Origin: Ligilactobacillus pobuzihii E100301 = KCTC 13174
GTDB lineage: Bacteria > Bacillota > Bacilli > Lactobacillales > Lactobacillaceae
NCBI RefSeq assembly: GCF_000349725.1
Contig: NZ_KB714693.1
Coordinates: 76,433-140,432, forward strand
Reading direction: 5' to 3'
Length of the DNA: 64,000 nucleotides
Under the pieces are notes generated by a model. The model ran no database searches. It worked only from the letters and a program-made list of their open reading frames with translations, and was not told where the DNA came from. Shown in pieces: positions 25,199 to 33,538 of this stretch. Every line of letters begins with the position of its first letter. Within the stretch, counting starts at the first letter, position 1. Position numbers and translations under genes: made by a program.

Positions 25199-26968
25199 TT
25201 ATGCGTCTGTTTCATCATCTTCATTAAGTTTACCCATCACAAAATCAAGGGCTTCTTTAGGGGAACGAGTTAAATCAATATACTGTTTTCCTTGTGTTTT
25301 GATCAGCTTGATACCGTATTTATCAGTATCTTTTTTAATATCTTCATAGTAAGTCTTAACTTGTGGTGCCAAAACAACTACATTAAAGTTAGGCAAGATA
25401 TCATAGTGAGAACCATAAGCTCCAGCTCTAGCCGTCAAATTAACATTATATTCTTCTGCACCTTCTTTAAGGGCATTCGCTAATAATTCACTTGTACCTG
25501 CACCAGCACAAAGTACTAAAACTTTAGTTGGGTCATCAGGATCATCACTCGCCGAATTAACTGGAGCATCTGTTGTTTCTTTTGCTTCTGGTTTTGCAGC
25601 AACGTTTTCTTGTGCTTCACTTACAGGCATTTCTGGTTCTGCAGCTGGGACAGATTCATCTGTAACACCCGCTGTAGCTGTTTCTTCTGCTAATTTTGCA
25701 GCTTCTTGGTCACATAATTCTTTATCATAAGCACGACAGAACGGCAGATAAATCAAGACATCTACTGCCAGTAAGGCCACGATAAAGAGCAAGGATATTG
25801 GTTGAAAACCGGTAGCTAGGAACGTCCCGATTGGTCCCGGCGTTGCCCATGGCAAGACGTACATAAACCCGTTCATTCCGAGGAATTGAATAAATGCTTT
25901 ACCGATCAAAACGTTGGCAACTGGGGCCAAAAGGAACGGTACGAACATATAAGGGTTTAAAATCATTGGGGCGGCAAACAATAGTGGTTCATTGACCGCA
26001 AACATAACAGGGATAAAGGATGCTTTACCCACAGCTTTTAACTGTTTAGAATGCATTGCGATCATGAAAATAAATGGTACAACGAAAGTGGCACCTGTAC
26101 CACCAAGTTCACCAACGAAATTACCAAAGTTTTCTGTCAATGCATGCGAAGGATGTTCACCTGCTTTTTGCAAAGCCAAGTTCAAAGTTGTGTTCCCGAA
26201 TAATGGAGCTTCGATAGCTGGTTTAACAACAGATGGGCCATGCACACCAACGAACCAGAACAATGGAATAAGGAACCAGATAAAGGCCATTCCTAGATAT
26301 GATTCTGCACCATTGAACAGTGGCTGGAACAATTTAGCAATAACTTCAGCAAATGGCACTTTAACAAAGGAACGTGCCAAGAAATCAATAAGAGCACAAC
26401 CTAAAACTGAGAACGAATATGCGAAGATATCACGGAAGTTTGCGGCAATTGTACCAGGAACTTCTTTGGGCATATGAATCGTAATATCTTTAATGATACA
26501 AAAACGATATACATTTACTGTTAAGAAAGCAGAAACGAATGCTGATAAAATACCGTTCGTACCCATGTTAGCTGTCACAAAAGAACCATCTTTTTGTTGT
26601 GTAACAGCAAGTAATAAGAAACCACAAATTGAAGCGATCATAACTGATACTTCACTGATAGCCTTACCAGCAGGCATCTTACTACGGTTCATTGAACCTG
26701 CTAAACAACGTGCAGTCGTACCTGCAACTAACATCCCAACTACACCCATCGTGTAGTTATAAATCTTGTTCAACCAATCGGTCAAACCACCGGGCAATGA
26801 AGCGCCAAAAACTTCTGGTAATGATGCACACAAGAGAAAAATACTTGAGAACAAGATAACCGGCATGGCCGCTAAAAACCCATCTTTGATAGCTTGCAAA
26901 TAGATATTACGCGAAATCTTTTCGAACGTAGATTGGTGTTTTTCTATTGCTTTAATAATACCATTCAA
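25199..26968 (-). CDS. lacE: Lactose-specific PTS EIICB component (copy 2)
   Basis: The 589-residue protein has the lactose/cellobiose EIIC domain (AVNEPLLFAAPMILNP) and a C-terminal EIIB domain with active cysteine C487 in VLVLCAGAGTSE. The two are joined by a long Ala/Glu/Pro-rich linker (about 425-478). It is the last gene of lacT-lacF-lacG-lacE and is separated from lacG by 359 bases holding a RAT antiterminator and a terminator, so it has its own LacT-dependent switch. It is homologous to the 20700 gene, with the linker the least similar part. Confidence 0.93.
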   Translation of the reverse strand: MNGIIKAIEKHQSTFEKISRNIYLQAIKDGFLAAMPVILFSSIFLLCASLPEVFGASLPGGLTDWLNKIYNYTMGVVGMLVAGTTARCLAGSMNRSKMPAGKAISEVSVMIASICGFLLLAVTQQKDGSFVTANMGTNGILSAFVSAFLTVNVYRFCIIKDITIHMPKEVPGTIAANFRDIFAYSFSVLGCALIDFLARSFVKVPFAEVIAKLFQPLFNGAESYLGMAFIWFLIPLFWFVGVHGPSVVKPAIEAPLFGNTTLNLALQKAGEHPSHALTENFGNFVGELGGTGATFVVPFIFMIAMHSKQLKAVGKASFIPVMFAVNEPLLFAAPMILNPYMFVPFLLAPVANVLIGKAFIQFLGMNGFMYVLPWATPGPIGTFLATGFQPISLLFIVALLAVDVLIYLPFCRAYDKELCDQEAAKLAEETATAGVTDESVPAAEPEMPVSEAQENVAAKPEAKETTDAPVNSASDDPDDPTKVLVLCAGAGTSELLANALKEGAEEYNVNLTARAGAYGSHYDILPNFNVVVLAPQVKTYYEDIKKDTDKYGIKLIKTQGKQYIDLTRSPKEALDFVMGKLNEDDETDA

Positions 26969-27013
26969 AGATCTTCACTCCTTTTTATTAAAAAAATTAT
27001 AAAACACTTATTT

Positions 27014-27087
27014 AAAAACCGCAGTCAGAAAAAGCTACATCAAAATAAGGAAAAACTATTATTTTTAGTGCTTTCCCGACTGCGGTC
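27014..27087 (-). terminator. LacT-controlled terminator before lacE
   Basis: On the minus strand GACCGCAGTC pairs with GACTGCGG across a long loop and is followed by five T residues. Its 5' arm overlaps the last bases of the RAT element at 27084-27112, the standard exclusive-structure arrangement. Confidence 0.85.
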
Positions 27088-27112
27088 ACGCCTAATTGAA
27101 TAGTAACGATCC
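27084..27112 (-). promoter_or_regulatory. RAT antiterminator element before lacE
   Basis: The minus strand reads GGATCGTTACTATTCAAT and then TAGGCGTGACC, a 29-nt match to the BglG/LicT-family RAT pattern (GGATYGTTACT...AGGC...ACC). A bound, active LacT would prevent the overlapping terminator from forming. Confidence 0.88.
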
Positions 27113-27191
27113 GCCATAAAGGGAATATTATTGAACAAAAATTTTTTAAATAGCACGGCGACAGTCCGTCCTAATTTATCACATTAATTTT

Positions 27192-27327
27192 ATGAAGGAT
27201 TCCCCCAGTTATTGTCACCAAATCCGCCAGATCATCTCTAGCCAGCTTTCATACCACATCGTTAAAAATAACAAGATGATATGAAAACTGGTTAGAAATT
27301 CTCTGCTAACCGAGCCTTCAATCCTTT
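27192..27327 (-). other. Multi-stem structure in the lacG-lacE spacer
   Basis: Outer arms AAGGATT (27195-27201) and AATCCTT (27320-27326) enclose CCAGCTTTCATA/TATGAAAACTGG (27242-27253 with 27280-27291), its inner CATC/GATG pair, and GGTTAG/CTAACC (27290-27295 with 27306-27311). The last two helices share two bases and could be alternatives. There is no T run, so it is not a simple terminator. It begins one base after the lacG stop codon. Confidence 0.45.
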
Positions 27328-28746
27328 TTATTTTATCGTATCTGCTAATTCTTTGAACCACAGAGCACTCTTCTTGATATAACGTTTCTGTGTTTCAAAA
27401 TCGATAAAGAACAAACCATAACGCTTGTTGTATCCATTAGCCCATGAGAACTGATCTTGCAAGGACCAAACAAAGTATCCTTGAACATCGACACCTTCAT
27501 CTCTTGCCCTTAAAATAGCCTCAATATGTTGGTCAATGTAGTCGATCCGTTTATCGTCTGCTAAAATCTCGCCTTCAGCCGGCTTTTCTTCTTTCATACC
27601 TAAACCATTTTCGGTAATATAAATAGTTTTACAGTTTGGATAGTCGCGCGAAACACGTTTCAAGGAATCGTATAATCCTTCTGGGTAAATATTCCAGTCC
27701 CAATCAGTTGTTGGAACGCCTTCCTTTTTAACTGCTTCACCAACACCTTTAAACTTAAAGGATGATGTTCCTTTATCACCCGTACCATTAAAACTATTGG
27801 TACTTTCGCCATGATATGCTTTGATAAATTGATTTTGATAATAGTTCATTCCAAAGAAATCATTTTGAGGAGCCGCTTTGGCTAAAATATCTAAGTCACC
27901 ATCTTCAATTTCTAGATGTGCATCATTCAAACGTAAAATCTCATTGATCGATTCCATAGTGTCATCTGAGTAATAACCTAGAAATGTCCCGTCAAGCAAA
28001 AATTTATTCATAAATGCATCTTGTAATTTAGCAGCGTGTACATTTTCTGGCGTGTCATCAATTGGATAAATCGGTTGAATAACATGAATCAATCCAATAC
28101 GCCCAGGTAAGCCCAACTTCTTATAGAGATTTACTACACGTGCGTGGGCAACTAGCTCATTGTGTTGCGCTTGGATCCCACTTGTTACATCAAAATGGTG
28201 GTTAGGTGGGAAATTTCCTTGAATATACTGTGAATAAGCCAGTGAAATCAGCTCATTGATCGTAAACCAGTTTTTAACTTCCGTAAATTCCTTGAAACAA
28301 AATTCAGCATAGTCAACAAAGTAATCTATGTTCTTCCTATTTAGCCAATCACCATTTTCAAATAAAGTCTGTGGACTATCAAAGTGATGTAAACTAACGT
28401 AAGGTTCCAAGCCTTGGTCGAGACATTCTTTAAACAAACGATGATAATAAGCCACGCCTTCTTGATTAGGCTTCCCGTACCCTTCAGGGAAGATCCGTGT
28501 CCAAGCGATTGAAACGCGGATCGAATTCAAACCATATTTTCTTGAAAGTTCAATATCTTCTGGATAACGATTATAAAAATCACTGGCCGGGTCAGGTGAA
28601 AAACGACCCTGTGCTTTTAGGTAATCGTCCCACATCGTTTTACCTTTACCAGCAACTTTAGTACTTCCTTCTACCTGGTAAGCAGCTGTTGCTCCACCCC
28701 AAACAAAATCTTTTGGTAAACTTTTTACTCGATTCAATAAACTCAT
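27328..28746 (-). CDS. lacG: 6-phospho-beta-galactosidase (copy 2)
   Basis: The 472-residue GH1 enzyme has the acid/base E165 in WFTINEL and the nucleophile E379 in YITENGLG, and is LacG-like throughout. It hydrolyses lactose 6-phosphate to glucose and galactose 6-phosphate, the substrate of LacAB. It begins four bases after lacF in lacT-lacF-lacG-lacE. A leucine follows the acid/base glutamate where copy 1 has proline. The two LacG-like proteins differ in many residues and are not a recent duplication. Confidence 0.92.
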   Translation of the reverse strand: MSLLNRVKSLPKDFVWGGATAAYQVEGSTKVAGKGKTMWDDYLKAQGRFSPDPASDFYNRYPEDIELSRKYGLNSIRVSIAWTRIFPEGYGKPNQEGVAYYHRLFKECLDQGLEPYVSLHHFDSPQTLFENGDWLNRKNIDYFVDYAEFCFKEFTEVKNWFTINELISLAYSQYIQGNFPPNHHFDVTSGIQAQHNELVAHARVVNLYKKLGLPGRIGLIHVIQPIYPIDDTPENVHAAKLQDAFMNKFLLDGTFLGYYSDDTMESINEILRLNDAHLEIEDGDLDILAKAAPQNDFFGMNYYQNQFIKAYHGESTNSFNGTGDKGTSSFKFKGVGEAVKKEGVPTTDWDWNIYPEGLYDSLKRVSRDYPNCKTIYITENGLGMKEEKPAEGEILADDKRIDYIDQHIEAILRARDEGVDVQGYFVWSLQDQFSWANGYNKRYGLFFIDFETQKRYIKKSALWFKELADTIK

Positions 28747-28749
28747 AAA

Positions 28750-29100
28750 TTAAAGACCTGCCTTATCTAAACGCTCTTCGATCTTTGCGATCCTTTCATA
28801 TTCGTTAATAAAATATTCTACTTGATCTTTTAACATCATTGTTGTCATCAAAGTATCCTGTCCATGCACCATAATAAATGTCACATCCATGTCTGAACCG
28901 CCAGCTTCTTGTGTTAACAGAGTAGTTTGTTCGTTGTGAGCTTCAACAATGTTTTTATTAGCAGATTCTACCAATTCACGCGCTTTTGCAAATTTCCCAT
29001 CACGTGCTTGATTCAAAGCTTCTATTAAGTCCGATTTTGCATCTCCCGCATAAGCAACAATTGCAAAACCCACCATTGAGATATCATTTTTTGTAGCCAT
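28750..29100 (-). CDS. lacF: Lactose-specific PTS EIIA component
   Basis: The 116-residue protein is a typical LacF: helical, with the phosphorylated histidine H79 in IMVHGQDTLMTT. The ATG at 29100 has GGAGGG seven bases upstream; the frame stays open five codons further without another good site. It passes phosphate from HPr to the EIIB domains of LacE. As the only lactose-type EIIA in the window it may also serve the copy-1 EIICB. Confidence 0.93.
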   Translation of the reverse strand: MATKNDISMVGFAIVAYAGDAKSDLIEALNQARDGKFAKARELVESANKNIVEAHNEQTTLLTQEAGGSDMDVTFIMVHGQDTLMTTMMLKDQVEYFINEYERIAKIEERLDKAGL

Positions 29101-29141
29101 TAGTAATCCCTCCAATTAACTTTTAGTTAATATGTTTATTT

Positions 29142-30032
29142 TTAACCATTATTTGAGCTAGTCTCCAAACCGCTTTCATTCTCTTTTTCGCAGATAATTC
29201 TTTGAATATGGATCAATAAATATAACTCTTCATTTACTCCCAAGTCCGCATCCAATTCGTGACAAATTGCTGAATAAATTTCATGTGCAATTTGATATGA
29301 ACGTGGGTATGAAGTCCTCATTTCCTCCTCGATCTTAGCTATTGACCGCTCATTACTTGACTGATGCTGTGATAATCGTTCTGCCAAATAGCCTAAATGA
29401 ATCATTAAACGATCATAAAAATTATGATTAGTTCCATTTCTAAGTACCGAATTTTTTTGTAAGATGCTTTGTACCAAATCATTCAGATCCACTGTGATCT
29501 GAGAAGCTTGATTCCCTGTCGAAGTATTTTCACTCTCACTACGGCCGTTGATAAAGTGAAGTGCAATACTTTTAATTTCATCCTTAGGGAAATACACCTT
29601 CAAATTCGCATTAATGATTTTTAAACCATCAGTGGCAATACGATACTCCATTGGGTATTGTTCTTGCATATCTGGGACTGGCGTTCTTTGATACGTATTA
29701 TTTTGCAGATGCTTATACATACCATTAATATGGTCAGCTAAAGTTACATAAACAAAATCAGCTAGTTGGTAACTGTACTTACTTTTAGCATTATCAACTA
29801 TTTCATAGGTCGTAGTAACGATATTGATCGGGATATCTTTTAACAAAAAAGTCAAGTTTTGTTGCGACTCTTTTGTCGCCAAATACATCACTTTTTCGAT
29901 CCGTTCACTGTCTAATTGGTCACCTTTCCTTTTTTGATAGGCAACTCCGCGCCCTTTGACCAGAGCTTGGCGACCTTTTCCTAAATCTACGATAGCGCAA
30001 TTGTTATTTAACACTTGGATGATCCCCAGCAA
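29142..30032 (-). CDS. lacT: Transcriptional antiterminator LacT (BglG/LicT family)
   Basis: The 296-residue protein has an RNA-binding CAT domain (about 1-55: IQVLNNNCAIVDLGKGRQALVKGRG) and two PRD domains with the phosphorylatable histidines in LADHINGMYKH and ALHFINGR. The start is taken as TTG at 30032 because GGGG lies about eight bases upstream and because LicT homologues begin two or three residues before the VINNN-type motif. Longer in-frame versions would translate the RAT/terminator region. It binds the two RAT elements in this window and allows read-through when lactose is present. Confidence 0.9.
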   Translation of the reverse strand: MLGIIQVLNNNCAIVDLGKGRQALVKGRGVAYQKRKGDQLDSERIEKVMYLATKESQQNLTFLLKDIPINIVTTTYEIVDNAKSKYSYQLADFVYVTLADHINGMYKHLQNNTYQRTPVPDMQEQYPMEYRIATDGLKIINANLKVYFPKDEIKSIALHFINGRSESENTSTGNQASQITVDLNDLVQSILQKNSVLRNGTNHNFYDRLMIHLGYLAERLSQHQSSNERSIAKIEEEMRTSYPRSYQIAHEIYSAICHELDADLGVNEELYLLIHIQRIICEKENESGLETSSNNG

Positions 30033-30061
30033 GAAAAATACCCCCCTTCGCGTATTTGGAC

Positions 30062-30123
30062 AAAAAAAAGACCATAAGAGTAGCAGACACTTCACAGTGA
30101 ATTGACTTATTCCTCTCATGGTC
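30062..30123 (-). terminator. LacT-controlled terminator in the lacT leader
   Basis: On the minus strand GACCATGAGAG pairs with CTCTTATGGTC, followed by eight T residues. The 5' arm overlaps the RAT at 30120-30148. Confidence 0.9.
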
Positions 30124-30148
30124 ATGCCTAATCTAATAGTAACAATCC
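30120..30148 (-). promoter_or_regulatory. RAT antiterminator element in the lacT leader
   Basis: The minus strand reads GGATTGTTACTATTAGAT and then TAGGCATGACC. It fits the LicT/LacT RAT consensus and lies about a dozen bases after the predicted transcription start. Confidence 0.92.
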
Positions 30149-30166
30149 ATTTTCTATCCACAATTT

Positions 30167-30195
30167 AGTATAAACTATAACAAACATTTTGTAAA
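30167..30195 (-). promoter_or_regulatory. Promoter of the lacTFGE operon
   Basis: On the minus strand TTTACA (30195-30190) and TATACT (30172-30167) are 17 bases apart. A perfect 16-bp palindrome TTTGTTTTAAAACAAA lies upstream at 30215-30230. Confidence 0.75.
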
Positions 30196-30203
30196 CGGTT
30201 TTT
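30189..30203 (+). promoter_or_regulatory. cre-like site overlapping the lacT -35 element
   Basis: TTGTAAACGGTTTTT has one mismatch to the cre consensus and covers the -35 hexamer, where CcpA would block RNA polymerase. Confidence 0.55.
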
Positions 30204-30259
30204 TGCAAATAATGTTTGTTTTAAAACAAAACATAACATTATAAAACAGAAAGCTTCAG

Positions 30260-31153
30260 TTAATTATCTGGACCTGTCAGTTCTTTCTGTACTAAATCTA
30301 GGATACTTTTTTCATCATATGACAGTATTTTACTTTTTCGATATGCTGTCGACATATAAAAAGTGGGTTGTTCTTTATCTAACAAAATTAATGAATGTAA
30401 TTGATCAGTTCGTGCAATTGCCGATTCAGTTAAAAATCCGATTCCCACATTCTCAGCAACCAAAGATTTTAAGATATGAATATCAGAAGTTAGATAGACT
30501 ACTTTCGGCCTGCAATGTGCGTGACGGCTCACTTCTTTTAACGCTTTTTCATGTACAAACCCTTTGTCCAGCACAATAAAATTTTCACCTTTTAAATCTA
30601 TAAAATTGATCGTATCTTTTTGAGCTAAAGGATTTTTGTTAGAAACGATAATTTTAAATTTAGATTTGGCAAAAAGATCCACCTTTAATGTCTGATCAAT
30701 AACTGGTGAAAGAGAACCTAATAAAGCAATATCAACATCTCCCTTAGTTAGATTTTGTCTTAACACAGCTGACCCTGCTTCAATAGTATCAATTTTATTG
30801 ATCAATTGACTTCTAAAAAGTGCTGGAGATATTTTAGGAAAATAATAATTACCAATGATCGGTGGTAAACCTAGCCGTACTTTACCAGATTCAATTTGGG
30901 TCAGCTCTTTTTTGGCCAAATCTAACTCAGCCAGCATTTTTCGTGCATGGACCAATAATTGCTGACCTTGACGAGTGGGTTCTAGCCTTTGATGTGAATG
31001 ATCCCTTAAAAACAAGACAGTCCCAAACTCATTTTCTAAACGTTTAATGGCTAGAGTAATTGTAGGCTGTGAAACGTTTTTTTGGATAGCAGCATTAGAA
31101 AAATTTTTTTCATCAAAAACCGTTACAAAATATTCTAAATCTTTTATGTTCAT
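30260..31153 (-). CDS. mleR: LysR-family regulator of malolactic fermentation
   Basis: The 297-residue LysR protein (HTH MNIKDLEYFVTVFDEKNFSN; QPTITLAIKRLE; effector domain with GLPPIIGNYYFP) is encoded divergently from the malolactic enzyme gene, the classical mleR-mleS arrangement. It is a paralogue of the LysR at 4815-5708. Three phased TATAAGT(T/A)A repeats in the divergent promoter are its probable binding sites. It is expected to activate mleS-mleP in response to malate. Confidence 0.9.
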   Translation of the reverse strand: MNIKDLEYFVTVFDEKNFSNAAIQKNVSQPTITLAIKRLENEFGTVLFLRDHSHQRLEPTRQGQQLLVHARKMLAELDLAKKELTQIESGKVRLGLPPIIGNYYFPKISPALFRSQLINKIDTIEAGSAVLRQNLTKGDVDIALLGSLSPVIDQTLKVDLFAKSKFKIIVSNKNPLAQKDTINFIDLKGENFIVLDKGFVHEKALKEVSRHAHCRPKVVYLTSDIHILKSLVAENVGIGFLTESAIARTDQLHSLILLDKEQPTFYMSTAYRKSKILSYDEKSILDLVQKELTGPDN

Positions 31154-31176
31154 TTAAACTCCCCCGTTACGATATT

Positions 31177-31209
31177 TATAAGTTACGTATAAGTAATGTT
31201 TATAAGTAA
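31177..31209 (+). promoter_or_regulatory. Three phased direct repeats in the mleR-mleS promoter region
   Basis: TATAAGTTA (31177), TATAAGTAA (31188) and TATAAGTAA (31201) are spaced 11 and 13 bases apart, about one helical turn, and end nine bases before the mleS -35 element. This is the expected position of LysR activator binding. Confidence 0.65.
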
Positions 31210-31217
31210 TTGAAGAT

Positions 31218-31247
31218 TTGACTATAATTTTAGCACACGATTATACT
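31218..31247 (+). promoter_or_regulatory. Promoter of mleS
   Basis: TTGACT (31218-31223) and TATACT (31242-31247) are separated by 18 bases. Transcription from here would include about 600 nt of leader, nearly all of it the hairpin array. Confidence 0.65.
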
Positions 31248-31350
31248 AACGATCGTTCAAAAGGTTAAAAAGTTATAAATAACTTTAGGAGAACTTTAGA
31301 TCTTTAACTCTCAGTTGTTTTTAGGACAGAATGTCTTAGTTAAACTTTAA

Positions 31351-31845
31351 GCAGACTTCGAGAAATAGAAACTCACGCTTACAAATTCCAGCATAACAGT
31401 GAGAAAGTCATATGCGGAAGTGTGCTAACGTCTATTTTCTATGTTTACTCTTTGTTCTGTATTTTTAGTCGAGCTTCGCATGGCAGCCGGATTGCGCTTA
31501 ACTAACACACACTACAATGCAAAAACGCATTATAGTGTGTGTCCGTTATTGCTCGCCAGCTGACCGCCCTGCTCCGCTCTGTTTTAATAGTCGAGCTTCG
31601 CAGCTCAGCAGACTGTGCCTAGCTAACTTCATCACCACATTGCAAAAAGCGCAATATGGCGCTAAAGTCCGCTAGTGCTCATCTTCTGTTCGAGCTGCTC
31701 CACTCTGTTTTAATAGTCGAGCTACATGAACCAGAAAGTTCCGCCTAATCAACTTAGACACCACGACAAGAAAAACACTTGTCATAATGTCTAAGTCCAT
31801 TAGTGCTCGCTTTCTCCCGGCTCATTCCGCTCTGTTTTAATTTAG
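31351..31845 (+). repeat. Second tandem array of four hairpin-forming units, in the mleS leader
   Basis: Units begin near 31352, 31471, 31593 and 31719, each led in by TTTTAATAGTCGAGCT or a variant. Central stems are ACACACACTA/TAGTGTGTGT, CATTGC/GCAATA(T)G and ACTTAGACA/TGTCTAAGT. The second helix covaries: TAAC/GTTA, CTAGC/GCTAG and CTAAT/ATTAG. Conserved edges such as CTAnnnAACTT and TAGTGCTCG match the array at 2575-3080. The first unit is the most divergent. The last ends about 10 bases before the ribosome binding site. Confidence 0.88.
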
Positions 31846-31857
31846 GAGGTTTTTTAT

Positions 31858-33483
31858 ATGGAAAATGCACAAAATATTTTAAACGATCCCTTTAAAAATA
31901 AAGGTACCGCATTTACTGAGGAAGAAAGAGACAGATATGGTTTGATCGGTACTCTGCCTCCTCGTGTTCAAACACTAGAAGAACAAGAAAAACAAGCTTA
32001 TAACCAATTCAAGAGCAAAGATTCTGCTCTTGAACAACGTTTGTTCTTAATGAATATTTTCAATACTAACCGTACTTTATTTTATTCATTAATGGGCCAG
32101 CACATCACTGAATTCATGCCAGTTGTTTATGACCCAACAATTGCTGATTCAATTGAACAATATGGTCAATTATTTGTTGATCCACAATACGCTGCTTTTT
32201 TGTCTATTGATGACCCTGACCATATTAAAGATGCCTTGGCTAATGCAGCTGGTGATCGTGATATTCGTTTGATCGTTGTAACTGACTCACAAGGTATTTT
32301 AGGTATCGGCGACTGGGGCGTCAACGGTGTGGATATCGCCGTTGGTAAATTGATGGTTTATACTGCTGCCGCAGGCGTTGATCCTTCTCAAGTATTACCC
32401 GTCGTTTTAGATGTTGGTACTGACAACCAACAATTATTAGATGACCCAGAATATTTAGGTAACCGTCATGGACGTGTGCAAGGTAAAAACTACCTTGATT
32501 TTGTTGATAAATTCGTTGCTGCTTCAACTAAGTTCTTCCCTAAAGCTTTACTTCATTTTGAAGATTTTGGACGTGCTAATGCCTCGGTTATCTTGAACAA
32601 ATATCAAGACAAGATCTTAACTTTCAACGATGATATCCAAGGAACAGGTATTATTTCCTTGGCAGGTGTCTTAGGTGCTTTAAACATTTCTGGTGAAAAA
32701 ATCACTGACCAAAAATTCTTGACCTTTGGCGCCGGAACAGCTGGTATCGGGATCGCATCAATGTTATATGATGAACTAGTTCGCGCTGGTCTGTCACCAA
32801 AAGAAGCTAAAAAACACTTCTACCTGGTCGATAAACAAGGCCTATTGTTTGACGATAGTCCAGACTTAACAGACGGACAAAAGAAATTTACTCGTTCGCG
32901 TGATGAATTTGAGAACCCTGATTTATTAAATGACTTGTATTCAATAGTTAAAGCCGTTCATCCTACAGTCATGATCGGTACTTCAACTCAACCAGGCACA
33001 TTCAATAAACAAGTTGTAAAAGAAATGGCTGCACACACAAAACGTCCGATCATCTTCCCACTATCAAACCCTACGAAGCTAGCAGAAGCGAAGGCTTCGG
33101 ATTTGATCGACTGGACAGATGGACGTGCATTAGTAGCTACTGGTATTCCTGCTGGTTGTGTCGAACACAACGGCGTTAACTATGAAATCGGACAGGCTAA
33201 TAATGCTTTAGTTTATCCCGGTGTTGGGTTTGGCGCAATTGCTGTTGGCGCTAAGATCATCAATGAAAAAATGTTGGCTAAAGCTAGTCATGCTTTAGGT
33301 GGTATTGTTGACACGACCCAACCAGGTGCTGCAGTCTTACCACCAGTTTCTAAACTAGAAGAATTTTCAACCACGGTGGCCGAAGTCGTTGCGCAAAGTG
33401 CTATCGACCAAGGCTTGGCAAAAGATGGTGTCACTGATGCCAAAAAGGCCGTTCATGATGCTAAATGGACGCCTAAATACTAA
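31858..33483 (+). CDS. mleS: Malolactic enzyme
   Basis: The 541-residue protein belongs to the malic enzyme superfamily and follows characterised malolactic enzymes from the N-terminus ([18 protein letters not shown]) to the end. It has [14 protein letters not shown], the [10 protein letters not shown] motif, FNDDIQGTG and an NAD-binding segment FGAGTAGIG. It decarboxylates L-malate to L-lactate with NAD and Mn2+ bound. An NAD-malic enzyme is possible in principle, but the mleR-mleS-mleP context argues against it. TTTAGGAGG precedes the ATG. Confidence 0.93.
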   Translation: MENAQNILNDPFKNKGTAFTEEERDRYGLIGTLPPRVQTLEEQEKQAYNQFKSKDSALEQRLFLMNIFNTNRTLFYSLMGQHITEFMPVVYDPTIADSIEQYGQLFVDPQYAAFLSIDDPDHIKDALANAAGDRDIRLIVVTDSQGILGIGDWGVNGVDIAVGKLMVYTAAAGVDPSQVLPVVLDVGTDNQQLLDDPEYLGNRHGRVQGKNYLDFVDKFVAASTKFFPKALLHFEDFGRANASVILNKYQDKILTFNDDIQGTGIISLAGVLGALNISGEKITDQKFLTFGAGTAGIGIASMLYDELVRAGLSPKEAKKHFYLVDKQGLLFDDSPDLTDGQKKFTRSRDEFENPDLLNDLYSIVKAVHPTVMIGTSTQPGTFNKQVVKEMAAHTKRPIIFPLSNPTKLAEAKASDLIDWTDGRALVATGIPAGCVEHNGVNYEIGQANNALVYPGVGFGAIAVGAKIINEKMLAKASHALGGIVDTTQPGAAVLPPVSKLEEFSTTVAEVVAQSAIDQGLAKDGVTDAKKAVHDAKWTPKY

Positions 33484-33538
33484 TTTCTAGTTAAACAATA
33501 GATCATTTTATATTTTAAAAAAGGAAGGTAAACAGATC

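Noticed and set aside
30033-30161. Longer lacT reading frame
   Set aside because: The extra 43 codons would translate the RAT and terminator, and LicT-family proteins start at the CAT domain.
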